From assembly GCF_021696945.1 (NCBI RefSeq), contig NZ_JACYHE010000013.1, forward strand, positions 1 to 64,000: a stretch of DNA of 64,000 nucleotides, written 5' to 3'. The stretch comes from Streptomyces sp. JJ36. GTDB taxonomy: Bacteria > Actinomycetota > Actinomycetes > Streptomycetales > Streptomycetaceae. Shown one piece after another: positions 55,632 through 64,000 of this stretch. The stretch's first letter is position 1, and each line of letters starts with the position of its first letter. A program made the translations under genes and the position numbers. The notes under the pieces are model-generated. The model made no database searches. It was not told where the DNA came from and was given only the letters and a program-made list of their open reading frames with translations.

Positions 55632-56255
55632 ATGGGTCAGCCGGACAGCCGAGGAGCGGAGGGTGCGCGGCTCCCGCCCGGTCAGCGGCTGCAGCGCGGC
55701 TGGCCGGTCACCCACTACGGGCCGGTGCCGAAGTTCAAGCCCGAGCGCTGGGAGTTCCGCGTCTTCGGCGCCACCGCGGACGGCGAGAAGCACTGCTGGT
55801 CCCACGAGGAGTTCACCTCCCTTCCGTACGAGACGGTCGTGGCCGACCTGCACTGCGTGACGAAGTTCAGCATGCTGGACGCCGAGTGGGGCGGGGTGCG
55901 GGCGCGCACCGTCCTGGACCTGGCGCCGCCCGCGCCGGAGGCCACCCATGTCATGGTCTGGGCCGAGTACGGCTTCAGCTCGAACCTGCGGATGTCCGAC
56001 TTCACCGCCGGCCACACCCTCTTCGCCACCCACCGCGGGGGCGAGCTGCTCACCGCCGAGCACGGCTTCCCCGTCCGCCTGATCGTCCCGCACCTGTACG
56101 CCTGGAAGGGGCCGAAGTGGGTGCGCGGCGTGGAGTACATGACCGCGGACCGGCGGGGCTTCTGGGAGGAGCGCGGTTACCACAACATCGGCGACCCCTG
56201 GCAGGAGCAGCGCTACTCCTACCAGGAGGAGCCGGGGGACGGCCCCGAGCCGTAG
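55632..56255 (+). CDS. Sulfite oxidase-like molybdopterin oxidoreductase
   Basis: 207 residues from ATG 55632 (a GGAG sits close upstream). Oxidoreductase molybdopterin-binding fold of the YuiH/MsrP type: QRGWPVTHYGPVPKF, CWSHEEFTSLPYE, the molybdenum-coordinating Cys in ADLHCVTKFS, AEWGGV, and a C-terminal VPHLYAWKGPKWVRGVEYM with ERGYHNIGDPW. No Tat signal peptide, so it is cytoplasmic, unlike MsrP. The substrate is unknown. Confidence 0.9.
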   Translation: MGQPDSRGAEGARLPPGQRLQRGWPVTHYGPVPKFKPERWEFRVFGATADGEKHCWSHEEFTSLPYETVVADLHCVTKFSMLDAEWGGVRARTVLDLAPPAPEATHVMVWAEYGFSSNLRMSDFTAGHTLFATHRGGELLTAEHGFPVRLIVPHLYAWKGPKWVRGVEYMTADRRGFWEERGYHNIGDPWQEQRYSYQEEPGDGPEP

Positions 56256-56276
56256 GCCGGGGTCCGGGGTCGTGCA

Positions 56277-56309
56277 CCGTCCGGGCCCGCCCGCCCTGCC
56301 GCCGGACGG
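56277..56309. terminator. Hairpin between convergent sulfite-oxidase-like and nfo genes
   Basis: CCGTCCGG (56277-56284) and CCGGACGG (56302-56309) around a 17-base loop. Moderate strength. Confidence 0.55.
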
Positions 56310-56319
56310 GTCGCGCCGC

Positions 56320-57198
56320 TCAGTCCGGCCCGTCGCGGAGCCGTTTCAGCAGGGCCACGTCCGCCGCGTGCCCCTCCGTGCGGCCGGGGGTCTCGATCAC
56401 CAGCGGCACCCCTTCCGTCGCCGGGTGGGTCATCAGGTCCGCGAAGGGCTCCTCGCCGATGTGCCCACGGCCGATGTTCGCGTGCCGGTCCTTGCGGGCG
56501 CCCGCGACGTCCCGGGAGTCGTTCGCGTGCACCAGTCGCAGCCGGCCCGGGCCGACCGCGGCCTCCAGGGCGTCCAGCGTCTCCTTCACCCCGCCCGGTG
56601 CGGCCAGGTCGTGGCCGGCGGCGAAGACGTGGCAGGTGTCCAGGCAGACGCCCAGCCGCGGATGCCGCTCCAGCACCTCGAAGTACTCCGCCAGCTCCTC
56701 CATGCGGGAGCAGAGCGAGGCGCCCTGGCCCGCGGTCGGCTCCAGCAGCAGCCACGGGTCGTCCTCGTGGGTCAGCTCGTCGAGCAGCGGGAGCATCAAC
56801 TCCCGTACCTGGTCGAGGGCTACCCGCCGGGGACGGCCGCCGGTCGCGGAGCCGGTGTGCACCACCACCCCTCGGGCGCCGATCGCGCGGCCGCGGCGCA
56901 GCGAGTGGCGCAGTGAACGCACCGACCCGGCGGCGGTCTCCGCGGTGTGCGAGCCGACGTTGATCAGGTAGGGGGCGTGCACGAAGGCGGGCATCCCGCG
57001 CTCCGTGCAGGCGGCCCGGAAGGCCTCCGACTGTTCCGGGTCGCCGGGCGGGGTCGCCCAGCCGCGCGGGTTGGCCACGAAGACCTGCACGGCCTCCGCG
57101 CCGATCGCGTCGGCATGGGAGACGCCGACGGCGGCCAGGCCCCCTGCCACGGGGACATGGCCGCCGACCGGATTGCGCTGTCGCGGTGTGCTGCTCAC
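56320..57198 (-). CDS. nfo: Deoxyribonuclease IV (AP endonuclease)
   Basis: 292 residues, TIM-barrel AP endonuclease of the Nfo/EndoIV family: VQVFVANPRGW, FVHAPYLINV, VVHTGSATGG, LLLEPTAGQG, VCLDTCHVFAAGHD, LVHANDSRDVAGARKDRHANIGRGHIGE and IETPGRT. These supply the nine zinc-ligating His/Glu/Asp residues. It repairs abasic sites. The first ATG lies close to the divergent start region of other genes; no strong ribosome site is seen. Confidence 0.94.
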   Translation of the reverse strand: MSSTPRQRNPVGGHVPVAGGLAAVGVSHADAIGAEAVQVFVANPRGWATPPGDPEQSEAFRAACTERGMPAFVHAPYLINVGSHTAETAAGSVRSLRHSLRRGRAIGARGVVVHTGSATGGRPRRVALDQVRELMLPLLDELTHEDDPWLLLEPTAGQGASLCSRMEELAEYFEVLERHPRLGVCLDTCHVFAAGHDLAAPGGVKETLDALEAAVGPGRLRLVHANDSRDVAGARKDRHANIGRGHIGEEPFADLMTHPATEGVPLVIETPGRTEGHAADVALLKRLRDGPD

Positions 57199-57227
57199 AC
57201 CGCCCAGTATCCCAGCGGGGTGCGGGC

Positions 57228-58019
57228 TCAGTAGGCCGAGTCCACGTTGTCGATCGTGCCGTACCGGTCCGCCGCGTAGTTGCAGGCGGCGACGATGTTG
57301 GCGACCGGGTCGTACTGGTCCCAGGCGGTGCCCGGCACGTGGTAGGCGTCGAAGGTGGGCTTGATCACCTGGAGCAGGCCCTTGGAGGGCACGCCGTTCC
57401 GGGCGTTGATGTCCCAGTTGTTGATCGCCCGCGGGTCACCGCTGGACTCCCGCATGATGTTGCGGTGGATGCCCTCATAGGTGCCGGGGATGTCGTGCTT
57501 GTCCATGATGGCCAGCGCCTCACGGATCCAGCCGTCCAGGTTGTCCGGGTAGCTGGGCTTGGCGGACTTCTTCTCCACCTCCGCCCGCTCGGCCTTGCGC
57601 GCGGCCTGCTTCTCCTGGCGCGCCTTCTCGGCCTTGGCCTTGGCCTCGGCCTTCTTCTCGGCCTCCGCCTTCTTCTCGGCCTGGGCCTTCTTCTCGGCCG
57701 CGACCTTCTTCGCTTCCTTCTTCTCCGCGACGGCCTCGGCCTTGATCTCCTCCCGGACGGTGTCGAGCTGCTTGGCGACACCCTCCTTCTGGGCCTCGGC
57801 ATGGCCGCTCTGGCCGGTGAACGCGGTCGGCACGGAGGAGACCTTGGCCGCGGGGCTCTGGTCGGCGCTGCCGCTGTCGGCCGAGCCGGGCACCAGGGTC
57901 AGGGCCATGGCGGCCGCCCCCGCGGCGGCGACGCCGGCCGCGGAGTAGCGCGTGGCCCGGGGGGAACGGAGCCGGAGGGAGCGGAGAGAGCGGAGAGAGC
58001 GCGGAATGTTGCTGAGCAT
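57228..58019 (-). CDS. Secreted transglycosylase (SLT domain) with AEKK coiled coil
   Basis: 263 residues from ATG 58019. N-terminal Arg-rich signal (SLRSLRSLRLRSPRATRY, hydrophobic stretch to about 45) directs export. The middle (about 85-165) is a Glu/Lys/Ala coiled coil built of AEKKAEAEKK-type repeats. The C-terminal 100 residues are a soluble lytic transglycosylase-like domain: IMRESSGDPRAINNWDINA with the catalytic Glu, GLLQVIKPTF, and AACNYAADRYGTIDNV. It cleaves peptidoglycan glycan strands. The length matches the small Streptomyces SLT proteins. Confidence 0.92.
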   Translation of the reverse strand: MLSNIPRSLRSLRSLRLRSPRATRYSAAGVAAAGAAAMALTLVPGSADSGSADQSPAAKVSSVPTAFTGQSGHAEAQKEGVAKQLDTVREEIKAEAVAEKKEAKKVAAEKKAQAEKKAEAEKKAEAKAKAEKARQEKQAARKAERAEVEKKSAKPSYPDNLDGWIREALAIMDKHDIPGTYEGIHRNIMRESSGDPRAINNWDINARNGVPSKGLLQVIKPTFDAYHVPGTAWDQYDPVANIVAACNYAADRYGTIDNVDSAY

Positions 58020-58112
58020 GTGTGCGAGCGGACCTTTCCGTTGCGTACGTCGCAGAGCCGGGCGGGCGGACACGCCGCGTTCGGTCTCACGGCGCCATGC
58101 GAACGACGGCAA

Positions 58113-58141
58113 TTGTTAAAGCCCGCAAATTCAGTAATCAA
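58113..58141 (-). promoter_or_regulatory. Promoter of the secreted transglycosylase gene
   Basis: On the minus strand: TTGATT (58141-58136), 17-base spacer, TAACAA (58118-58113), in a markedly AT-rich island. The 5' leader would be about 85 bases. Confidence 0.7.
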
Positions 58142-58399
58142 AAATGTGACGTACTATCCGCTGTCGTGCGTCAGGAAAGGGGTGCGGCGCTGTTCCGGGG
58201 CGTTTTCACCGGTCAGCGAGCCGCGGTGGGTCCACTACTTTTCTTCGTACGTGACGTGGGTCCTATGCGCGGTGTCACAGCGGGACCCGTCCGGATAGAC
58301 GCCGGGTCGTCCGTTACGCACGTTGCGTGAGGGGAAAACTGGGAAAACACCCATTGAGGACCCGCGCCGGAACAGTCCGAATTGCCCGGATGTTCGGGG
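58142..58399. other. Intergenic region between the kinase and transglycosylase genes
   Basis: No gene. With the leader to 58020 this makes about 380 non-coding bases. The region is less GC-rich than its flanks and includes acttttcttcgtacgtgacgt and gttacgcacgttgcgtg, but no stable hairpin or known riboswitch pattern was recognised. Confidence 0.4.
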
Positions 58400-60394
58400 T
58401 CAGCGCACCCAGAGGGTGACCTCGGAGCCGCGGGGCGCCTCGTCGCCCGCGTCCGGGGACTGGTTGAAGACCGTGTCCCCGAAGAAGACGCGGCGGACGG
58501 TCACGGTGAACCCCTGGTCCTCCAGCAGTCGCCGCGCCTCGTCCAGGCCCTTCCCCTCGACGTCCGGGACCGCCACCAGGTCCGGGCCCCTGGAGAGGGT
58601 CAGGGTCACGGTGTCGCCGCGCGCGGCGGTCGCCCCGGCCTCCGGGGACTGGCGGGCGACGGCGCCCTTCTCCTCCTCGGAGAACACCCGCTCGTCGGCC
58701 AGGCGCACCGTCAGCCCCGCCTCGCGCAGCTCCTCCCGGGCGTCCTCCGCGTCCTGGCCGGTGACCTCCGGGATCTCGGTCTTCTCGCCCTTGGAGACGG
58801 TCAGGGCCACCGCCGAGCCGGGCCGCCGCTCGGTGCCGGCCGCGGGCTCGGTGCGGACCACCGAGCCCTGAGCGGTCTCCGCGTCGAACCGGCGCGTGAC
58901 CCGACCCGGGTCCAGCCCGGCGTCCCGGAGCTGCCGCCGGGCGTCTGCGAGCGGGGTGCCGGACAACTCCGGCACCTTCACCAGCTCGGGGCCGCGGGAG
59001 ACCACGAGCGTCACCGTGCCGGTGTCCCGGATCCGCGCGCCGGGTGCCGGATCGCTCTCGACGACCCGGCCGCGCTCCACCTTCAGGCTGTGGTCGCGCT
59101 CGACCCGCACCCCGAGCCCGGCCTCCGCGAGCTCCTTCCGGGCCTCCGCCTCGGTCATGTCGAGCACCGCGGGCGTACGGGTGAACTGGCCGGAGTTGAC
59201 GTACCACACGGCCGTGCCCAGCAGGGCGGCGAGCACCACGCCGAGCAGCACCAGCAGCGAGCGGCGCGGGGCGCGCCGCCGCCTCCCGCCCGCCGGGCCC
59301 TCCGGGGGCTCCCCGGACGGGCCGCCGGGCGGGGTGGGAAGCCGGGAGGTGCGGTCCACGCCGTCGTCTCCCGGGCCGCCGGCCGGCACGCGGGACAGCA
59401 CGGTCGTACGGTCCCCGGCGCCGTCGTCCTCCGGTGCCACGCTGCGGGGGGCCCGGGCGGTGCGGCCGTCCCCGCCCCCGGCCGGCACCGGCACCGCGCG
59501 CGGGCCGCCCCCGGCCTCCTGCGGCGGGGCCAGGTCCAGCTCCGCGTCGCCCAGGGCGGCCCGGGTCGCCCGGACCTCCGCCAGCAGCGCGACGGCGTCC
59601 CCGGGCCGGGCCTCCGGCTCCCGGGCCGTCGCCCGGGCGACCAGCGCGTCCAGCTCCGGTGCCAGCCCGGGAACGGCCGCCGACGGGGCCGGCATCGGGG
59701 TGTGCAGATGCCGGTAGAGGACCTCCGCGGGGGTCTCCCCGGTGTGCGGCTTGTCACCCGTGAGCATCTCGTGGAGCAGCACCCCGCACGCGTACAGGTC
59801 GGAGCGGGTGTCCACCTGGCCGTGCTCGATCTGCTCGGGCGCCAGGTAGGAGACGGTGCCCATGATCGAGGTCATGCCGGAGGAGGTCTCGTTGCCCACC
59901 GCGCGGACCAGCCCGAAGTCGGCGACCTTGACCCGGCCGTCGTCCCCGATCAGCACGTTCTCCGGTTTCACGTCGCGGTGCACCAGCCCGGCGCGGTGGG
60001 CCGCGCCCAGCGCGGCGAGCGTCGGCTCCAGCACGTCCAGCGCCGCCCGCGGCCGCAGTGCGCCCCGGTCCCGCAGCACGTCCCGCAGGGTGCACCCGGC
60101 CACGTACTCCATGGCCAGATAGACGTGCGCGCCGTCCGCGCCCTGGTCGTGGACGCCGACCACGTTCGGGTGGTCGAGCCGGGCCACCGCCTTGGCCTCG
60201 CGGATGAAGCGCTCCACGAAGACCGCGTCGGCGGCCAGCGAGGGGTGCATCACCTTCAGCGCGACCACCCGGTCCAGGCGGGTGTCCAGGGCCCGGTAGA
60301 CGGTGGCCATGCCGCCCACGGCGATCCGCGCGTCGACGCGGTAACGGCCGTCGAGAACCTGACCGATGAGCGGGTCGCGAAGGGTGGTGTCCAC
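58400..60394 (-). CDS. PASTA-domain Ser/Thr protein kinase
   Basis: 664 residues from GTG 60394. PknB-type: kinase domain (about 15-275) with LDGRYRVDARIAVGGMATVY, AxK Lys in VVALKVMHP, HRDVKPENVL, DFGLVRA and APEQIEHGQVD. A Pro/Gly-rich linker leads to one membrane helix (about 375-395, LLVLLGVVLAALLGTAVWYV), then four PASTA repeats outside. Such kinases sense peptidoglycan fragments and control wall synthesis and division. A TAGACT -10 box ends seven bases before the GTG without a ribosome site, so the mRNA is probably leaderless. Confidence 0.95.
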   Translation of the reverse strand: MDTTLRDPLIGQVLDGRYRVDARIAVGGMATVYRALDTRLDRVVALKVMHPSLAADAVFVERFIREAKAVARLDHPNVVGVHDQGADGAHVYLAMEYVAGCTLRDVLRDRGALRPRAALDVLEPTLAALGAAHRAGLVHRDVKPENVLIGDDGRVKVADFGLVRAVGNETSSGMTSIMGTVSYLAPEQIEHGQVDTRSDLYACGVLLHEMLTGDKPHTGETPAEVLYRHLHTPMPAPSAAVPGLAPELDALVARATAREPEARPGDAVALLAEVRATRAALGDAELDLAPPQEAGGGPRAVPVPAGGGDGRTARAPRSVAPEDDGAGDRTTVLSRVPAGGPGDDGVDRTSRLPTPPGGPSGEPPEGPAGGRRRRAPRRSLLVLLGVVLAALLGTAVWYVNSGQFTRTPAVLDMTEAEARKELAEAGLGVRVERDHSLKVERGRVVESDPAPGARIRDTGTVTLVVSRGPELVKVPELSGTPLADARRQLRDAGLDPGRVTRRFDAETAQGSVVRTEPAAGTERRPGSAVALTVSKGEKTEIPEVTGQDAEDAREELREAGLTVRLADERVFSEEEKGAVARQSPEAGATAARGDTVTLTLSRGPDLVAVPDVEGKGLDEARRLLEDQGFTVTVRRVFFGDTVFNQSPDAGDEAPRGSEVTLWVR

Positions 60395-60401
60395 GGCGCA
60401 G

Positions 60402-60407
60402 AGTCTA
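60402..60407 (-). promoter_or_regulatory. -10 box of the leaderless PASTA-kinase transcript
   Basis: TAGACT on the minus strand, seven bases before the GTG start; no Shine-Dalgarno in between. Confidence 0.5.
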
Positions 60408-60546
60408 CGAGCCGGGTTCCGGCCGCCACGCCGCCCCGTGCCGGAGCAGGGCCGTCCTGCAGCAGAACGGTGACACGGCGCGTACGACTCCGCGGCCACG
60501 GCGCCCCGGGCCCGGGCGGAGACTCGCTCACGCCCCCGGGCCCGGC

Positions 60547-61557
<1,011 letters not shown>

Positions 61558-61561
<4 letters not shown>

Positions 61562-62757
61562 GCGGGCCGCTCCTCGGAGTGCGGAGTCTGCGGTGCCGCG
61601 CCGCCGGGCGCGGCCGGGGTGGCGAACCGGCGCGGGGAGAAGGGCCGTGCCGCGTCCGGGAGTTCACCGGTCTCCAGCGCCTCGCCCAGTACGTCCCCGG
61701 TGACCGGGGTGAGCAGGACGCCGTTGCGGTGGTGGCCGGTGGCCAGGTGGAGTCCCGGCAGCGCGGTGGGACCGAGCAGCGGGGCGTTGTCGGGCGAGCC
61801 GGGGCGCAGCCCGGCCTGGGCCTCGGTCAGCGGCAGTTCGGTGATGCCCGGCACCAACGCACGGGCGTCCCGCAGCAGTTCGTAGACGCCGCCGGCGGTC
61901 ACGGTGGTGTCCCAGCCCAGCTCCTCGCTGGTCGCGCCCACCACCAGTTCGCCGTCGGCACGCGGCACCAGATAGACCGGGGCGCCCCGCACCACGGCCC
62001 GGACGGTGCGGGAGAGGAACGGCGCCGCCGCCCGCGGCACCCGCAGCCGCAGTACCTGCCCCTTCACCGGCCGCACCGGCGGCAGCACGCCGTCGGGGAC
62101 GCCGTCGAGGCGCCCGCTCCAGGAGCCGGTGGCCAGCACCGTCTGCCCGGCGGAGAGCGCGGTGCCGTCGCCGAGCACCGCGCCGGCGGCCCGGTCGCCG
62201 GAGACCGAGAGCCGCGCGGCCGCGGCGCGGTGGAAGACCACTCCCGCCCGCTCGCAGGCGGCGAGGAGCGCGGCCCCCAGCCGCCGCGGGTCGGCCTGGT
62301 GGTCGCCGTCCACCCGCACCCCGGCGCGGACGGAGGGCGCCAGCATCGGCTCCAGCCGGCGGCACTCCCGCCCGCTGAGCCACTCCGCGTCCAGGCCGCA
62401 GCGCTGCTGGAGCGCGTGCACCTCGCGGAGCTGGGCGCGGTCGTCGGCGTCGAAGGCCACCGCGAGGGCGCCGCAGGCGCGGTAGCCGATCCGCCGCCCG
62501 CTCGCCTCCTCCAGCTCCCGCGTGAACTCCGGATAGCGGCGCGCGGAGGCCAGGTTGAGGGCCAGCAGCCGCTCCTCGCCGTGGTGCAGCTCGGTGACCG
62601 GGGCCAGCATCCCGGCCGCCACCCGGGCGGCGCCGCCGCCGGGCTCCGGATCGGCGACCGTGACCCGCAGGCCGCGTTGCGCGGCGCGCCAGGCGGTGAC
62701 CAGCCCCATGAGGCCGCCGCCGAGGACGAGGACGTCGGGCGGACTGCCGGTGCGCAT
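61558..62757 (-). CDS. thiO: Glycine oxidase
   Basis: 399 residues, FAD-dependent DAO family: N-terminal dinucleotide fold VLVLGGGLMGLVTAWRAAQRG, GGGAARVAAGMLAPVTE, LPPVRPVKGQVLRLR, VVGATSEELGWDTTVTAGGV, and C-terminal RPGSPDNAPLLGPTALPGLHLATGHHRNG. Oxidises glycine to the dehydroglycine (imine) used by ThiG. First gene of thiO-thiS-thiG, preceded by a TPP riboswitch. thiF and thiC are not in the window. Confidence 0.95.
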
Positions 62758-62771
62758 GGGTGTGCCGCTCC

Positions 62772-62860
62772 TCCCTTCGCCGGAATGACCCGGATCAGGT
62801 TCGTACGGTCGGAGGCCGGCCAGCCTCCCTCTCAGCCCGGTGCGTCCGGGCTCCCGCGTG
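62772..62860 (-). ncRNA. TPP riboswitch (THI element)
   Basis: On the minus strand: GCGGGAGCCCGG, CGGGCTGAGAGGGAGGC, then GACCGTACGAACCTGATCCG and GGTCATTCCGGCGAAGGGAG, the conserved CUGAGA, ACCUGAUC and GGCGNAGGGA segments of the thiamine pyrophosphate aptamer. It ends about 15 bases before thiO, whose ribosome site lies in the final GGGAGGAG, so translation control is likely. Confidence 0.95.
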
Positions 62861-62977
62861 GTGACGTACGCCCGCCACCTTACTGCGGCGGCGGAGCGGC
62901 CGGTAAGGGGAGCCCCGCGGGGCGGCCGGTGCGGGGCCCGGCCGCACGGCGCACCACCCGCGCCGGACCCGCCGGTC

Positions 62978-62983
62978 TACAGT
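62978..62983 (+). promoter_or_regulatory. -10 box of the leaderless reductase transcript
   Basis: TACAGT, six bases before the GTG at 62990. Confidence 0.5.
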
Positions 62984-62989
62984 GATCTG

Positions 62990-64000
62990 GTGAGGGAGAG
63001 CGAGACGCCCGAGGCGCAGCAGCAGGTCGTGATCACCGGCGCCGGCATGGCGGGCGTGCAGACCGCCGTGCAGCTCCGCGAGCAGGGCTGGCGCGGGCGC
63101 GTGCGACTGCTCGGCGCGGAACTGCACCCGCCCTACGACCGGCCGCCGTTGTCCAAGGCGGTGCTGCTCGGCAAGGCCGAGGGCTCGGCCTTCGACATCG
63201 ACTTCGCGGCGCTCGGCGTCGAGCTGGAGCTGGGCCGCCGGGCCGTCCGGCTGCACCCGGAGGAGCGGGTGCTGGAGACCGCGAGCGGCCCGGTGCCGTA
63301 CGACCGGCTGGTCCTGGCCACCGGTGCCGAGCCGGTGTCGCTGCCCGGCAGCGAGGGCGTGCCCGGTGTGTATGTGCTGCGCACCCTGGACGACGTCGCC
63401 CGGCTCCGGCCGGTGCTGGAGGAGCGCCGCACGCTGGTGGTGGTCGGCGCCGGCTGGATCGGCGCCGAGTTCGCCACCGCGGCGCGGGAGGCCGGCTGCG
63501 AGGTCACCGTGGTGGAGGCCGCGGCCGGGCCGCTGCCCGGGGCGCTGCCCGCGGAGGTCGCGGCCGCGGTGCGCGGCTGGTACGCGGAGAGCGGTGCCCG
63601 GCTGCGTACCGGCACCGCCGTGGCGGCCGTGGAGCCCGGGGCGGTGGTGCTGGCCGGCGGGGAGCGGCTGCCGGCCGACGCGGTGGTCGTCGGCATCGGG
63701 GCCCGGCCCGCGACCGCCTGGCTGCGCGGCAGCGGTGTCGCACTCTGCCCGGACGGCTCGGTGCGCGCCGACGACCGGCTGCGCACCTCGGTGCCGGCGG
63801 TCTACGCGGTCGGTGACTGCGCTTCCTTCCCCTCCGCCCGCTACGGCGCCCGGCTGCTGGTGCACCACTGGGACCACGCCCTGCAGAGCCCGGTGGTGGC
63901 GGCCGCGAACCTGCTGGCGGACGCCCGCGGGGCGGGCCCTGCGGAGGAGGCGGTCTACGATCCGGTGCCGTACTTCTGGTCCGAGCAGTTCGGCCGCTTC
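62990..64000 (+). CDS. FAD-dependent ferredoxin reductase-like protein (3' end beyond window)
   Basis: The open frame from GTG 62990 runs to the window edge (337 residues). Rhodocoxin/ferredoxin reductase family: FAD-binding VVITGAGMAGVQTAVQL, PYDRPPLSKAVLLG, VLATGAEPVSLPG, NAD(H)-binding LVVVGAGWIGAEFATAAREAG, and FAD C-terminal motif VYAVGDCASFPSARYG. It probably reduces a ferredoxin for a cytochrome P450 or dioxygenase, but no partner gene is visible. There is no ribosome site; leaderless. Confidence 0.9.
   Translation, partial: MRESETPEAQQQVVITGAGMAGVQTAVQLREQGWRGRVRLLGAELHPPYDRPPLSKAVLLGKAEGSAFDIDFAALGVELELGRRAVRLHPEERVLETASGPVPYDRLVLATGAEPVSLPGSEGVPGVYVLRTLDDVARLRPVLEERRTLVVVGAGWIGAEFATAAREAGCEVTVVEAAAGPLPGALPAEVAAAVRGWYAESGARLRTGTAVAAVEPGAVVLAGGERLPADAVVVGIGARPATAWLRGSGVALCPDGSVRADDRLRTSVPAVYAVGDCASFPSARYGARLLVHHWDHALQSPVVAAANLLADARGAGPAEEAVYDPVPYFWSEQFGRF

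Overview
The window is high-GC, GC3-biased chromosomal DNA from an actinomycete, almost certainly Streptomyces. The evidence is frequent GTG/TTG starts, GGAGG-type ribosome sites, long T-poor hairpin terminators, actinobacterial gene sets (qcrCAB with ctaC/D/E/F, glucokinase GlkA, PimB-like mannosyltransferase, PASTA kinase) and actinobacterial riboswitch classes. It reads as core chromosome with one accessory insert at about 38.2-44.7 kb.

Layout. 1-6.2 kb: a truncated membrane protein, nadA, erpA, a membrane-anchored protein, a small ORF and adenosine kinase. 6.2-17.5 kb: a cysteine desulfurase-TusA fusion, then the terminal respiratory chain (ctaC-ctaD-ctaF, ctaE, qcrC-qcrA-qcrB) with 4-nt ATGA/GTGA overlaps, interrupted by an L,D-transpeptidase lipoprotein and an atypical receiver protein. 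17.7-23.4 kb: trpD, a SAM-IV riboswitch followed by a six-codon ORF and a hairpin ahead of a class V aminotransferase, a stand-alone RAM-domain protein, rhomboid protease, zinc-ribbon protein and NYN nuclease. 23.5-29.8 kb: cell envelope genes (two paralogous NlpC/P60 hydrolases, the first behind a ydaO-type c-di-AMP riboswitch; a gluzincin protease; GT87 and GT4 mannosyltransferases). 29.9-38.2 kb: trpL attenuator and fused trpEG, phosphofructokinase, a NarL-type two-component system, PlsC-like acyltransferase, hydrolase and small membrane proteins.

38.2-44.7 kb: a compact class I lanthipeptide locus consisting of a split LanB (elimination protein then glutamylation protein), a 51-residue LanA and a LanC, flanked by non-coding DNA. 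The predicted core ends in four back-to-back Thr/Ser...Cys units plus a terminal Ser. I consider it the most likely undescribed system in the window.

44.7-64 kb: a run of minus-strand genes (EEP nuclease, glucokinase, DUF5304, ArsA-like ATPase, SRPBCC protein, phosphoesterase), then acyl-CoA ligase, class II DAHP synthase, iron-boxed bfd and bfr, a sulfite oxidase-like enzyme, endonuclease IV, a secreted transglycosylase, a PASTA Ser/Thr kinase, the TPP-riboswitch thiO-thiS-thiG operon and a truncated ferredoxin reductase.

Regulation is unusually readable: three riboswitches (SAM-IV, c-di-AMP, TPP), a ribosome-mediated Trp attenuator, two iron boxes, several palindromic candidate operators, and at least five apparently leaderless mRNAs. 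Aromatic amino acid genes (trpD, trpEG, aroG) are dispersed through the window rather than forming one operon. No tRNA, rRNA, CRISPR array, transposase or integrase was seen.
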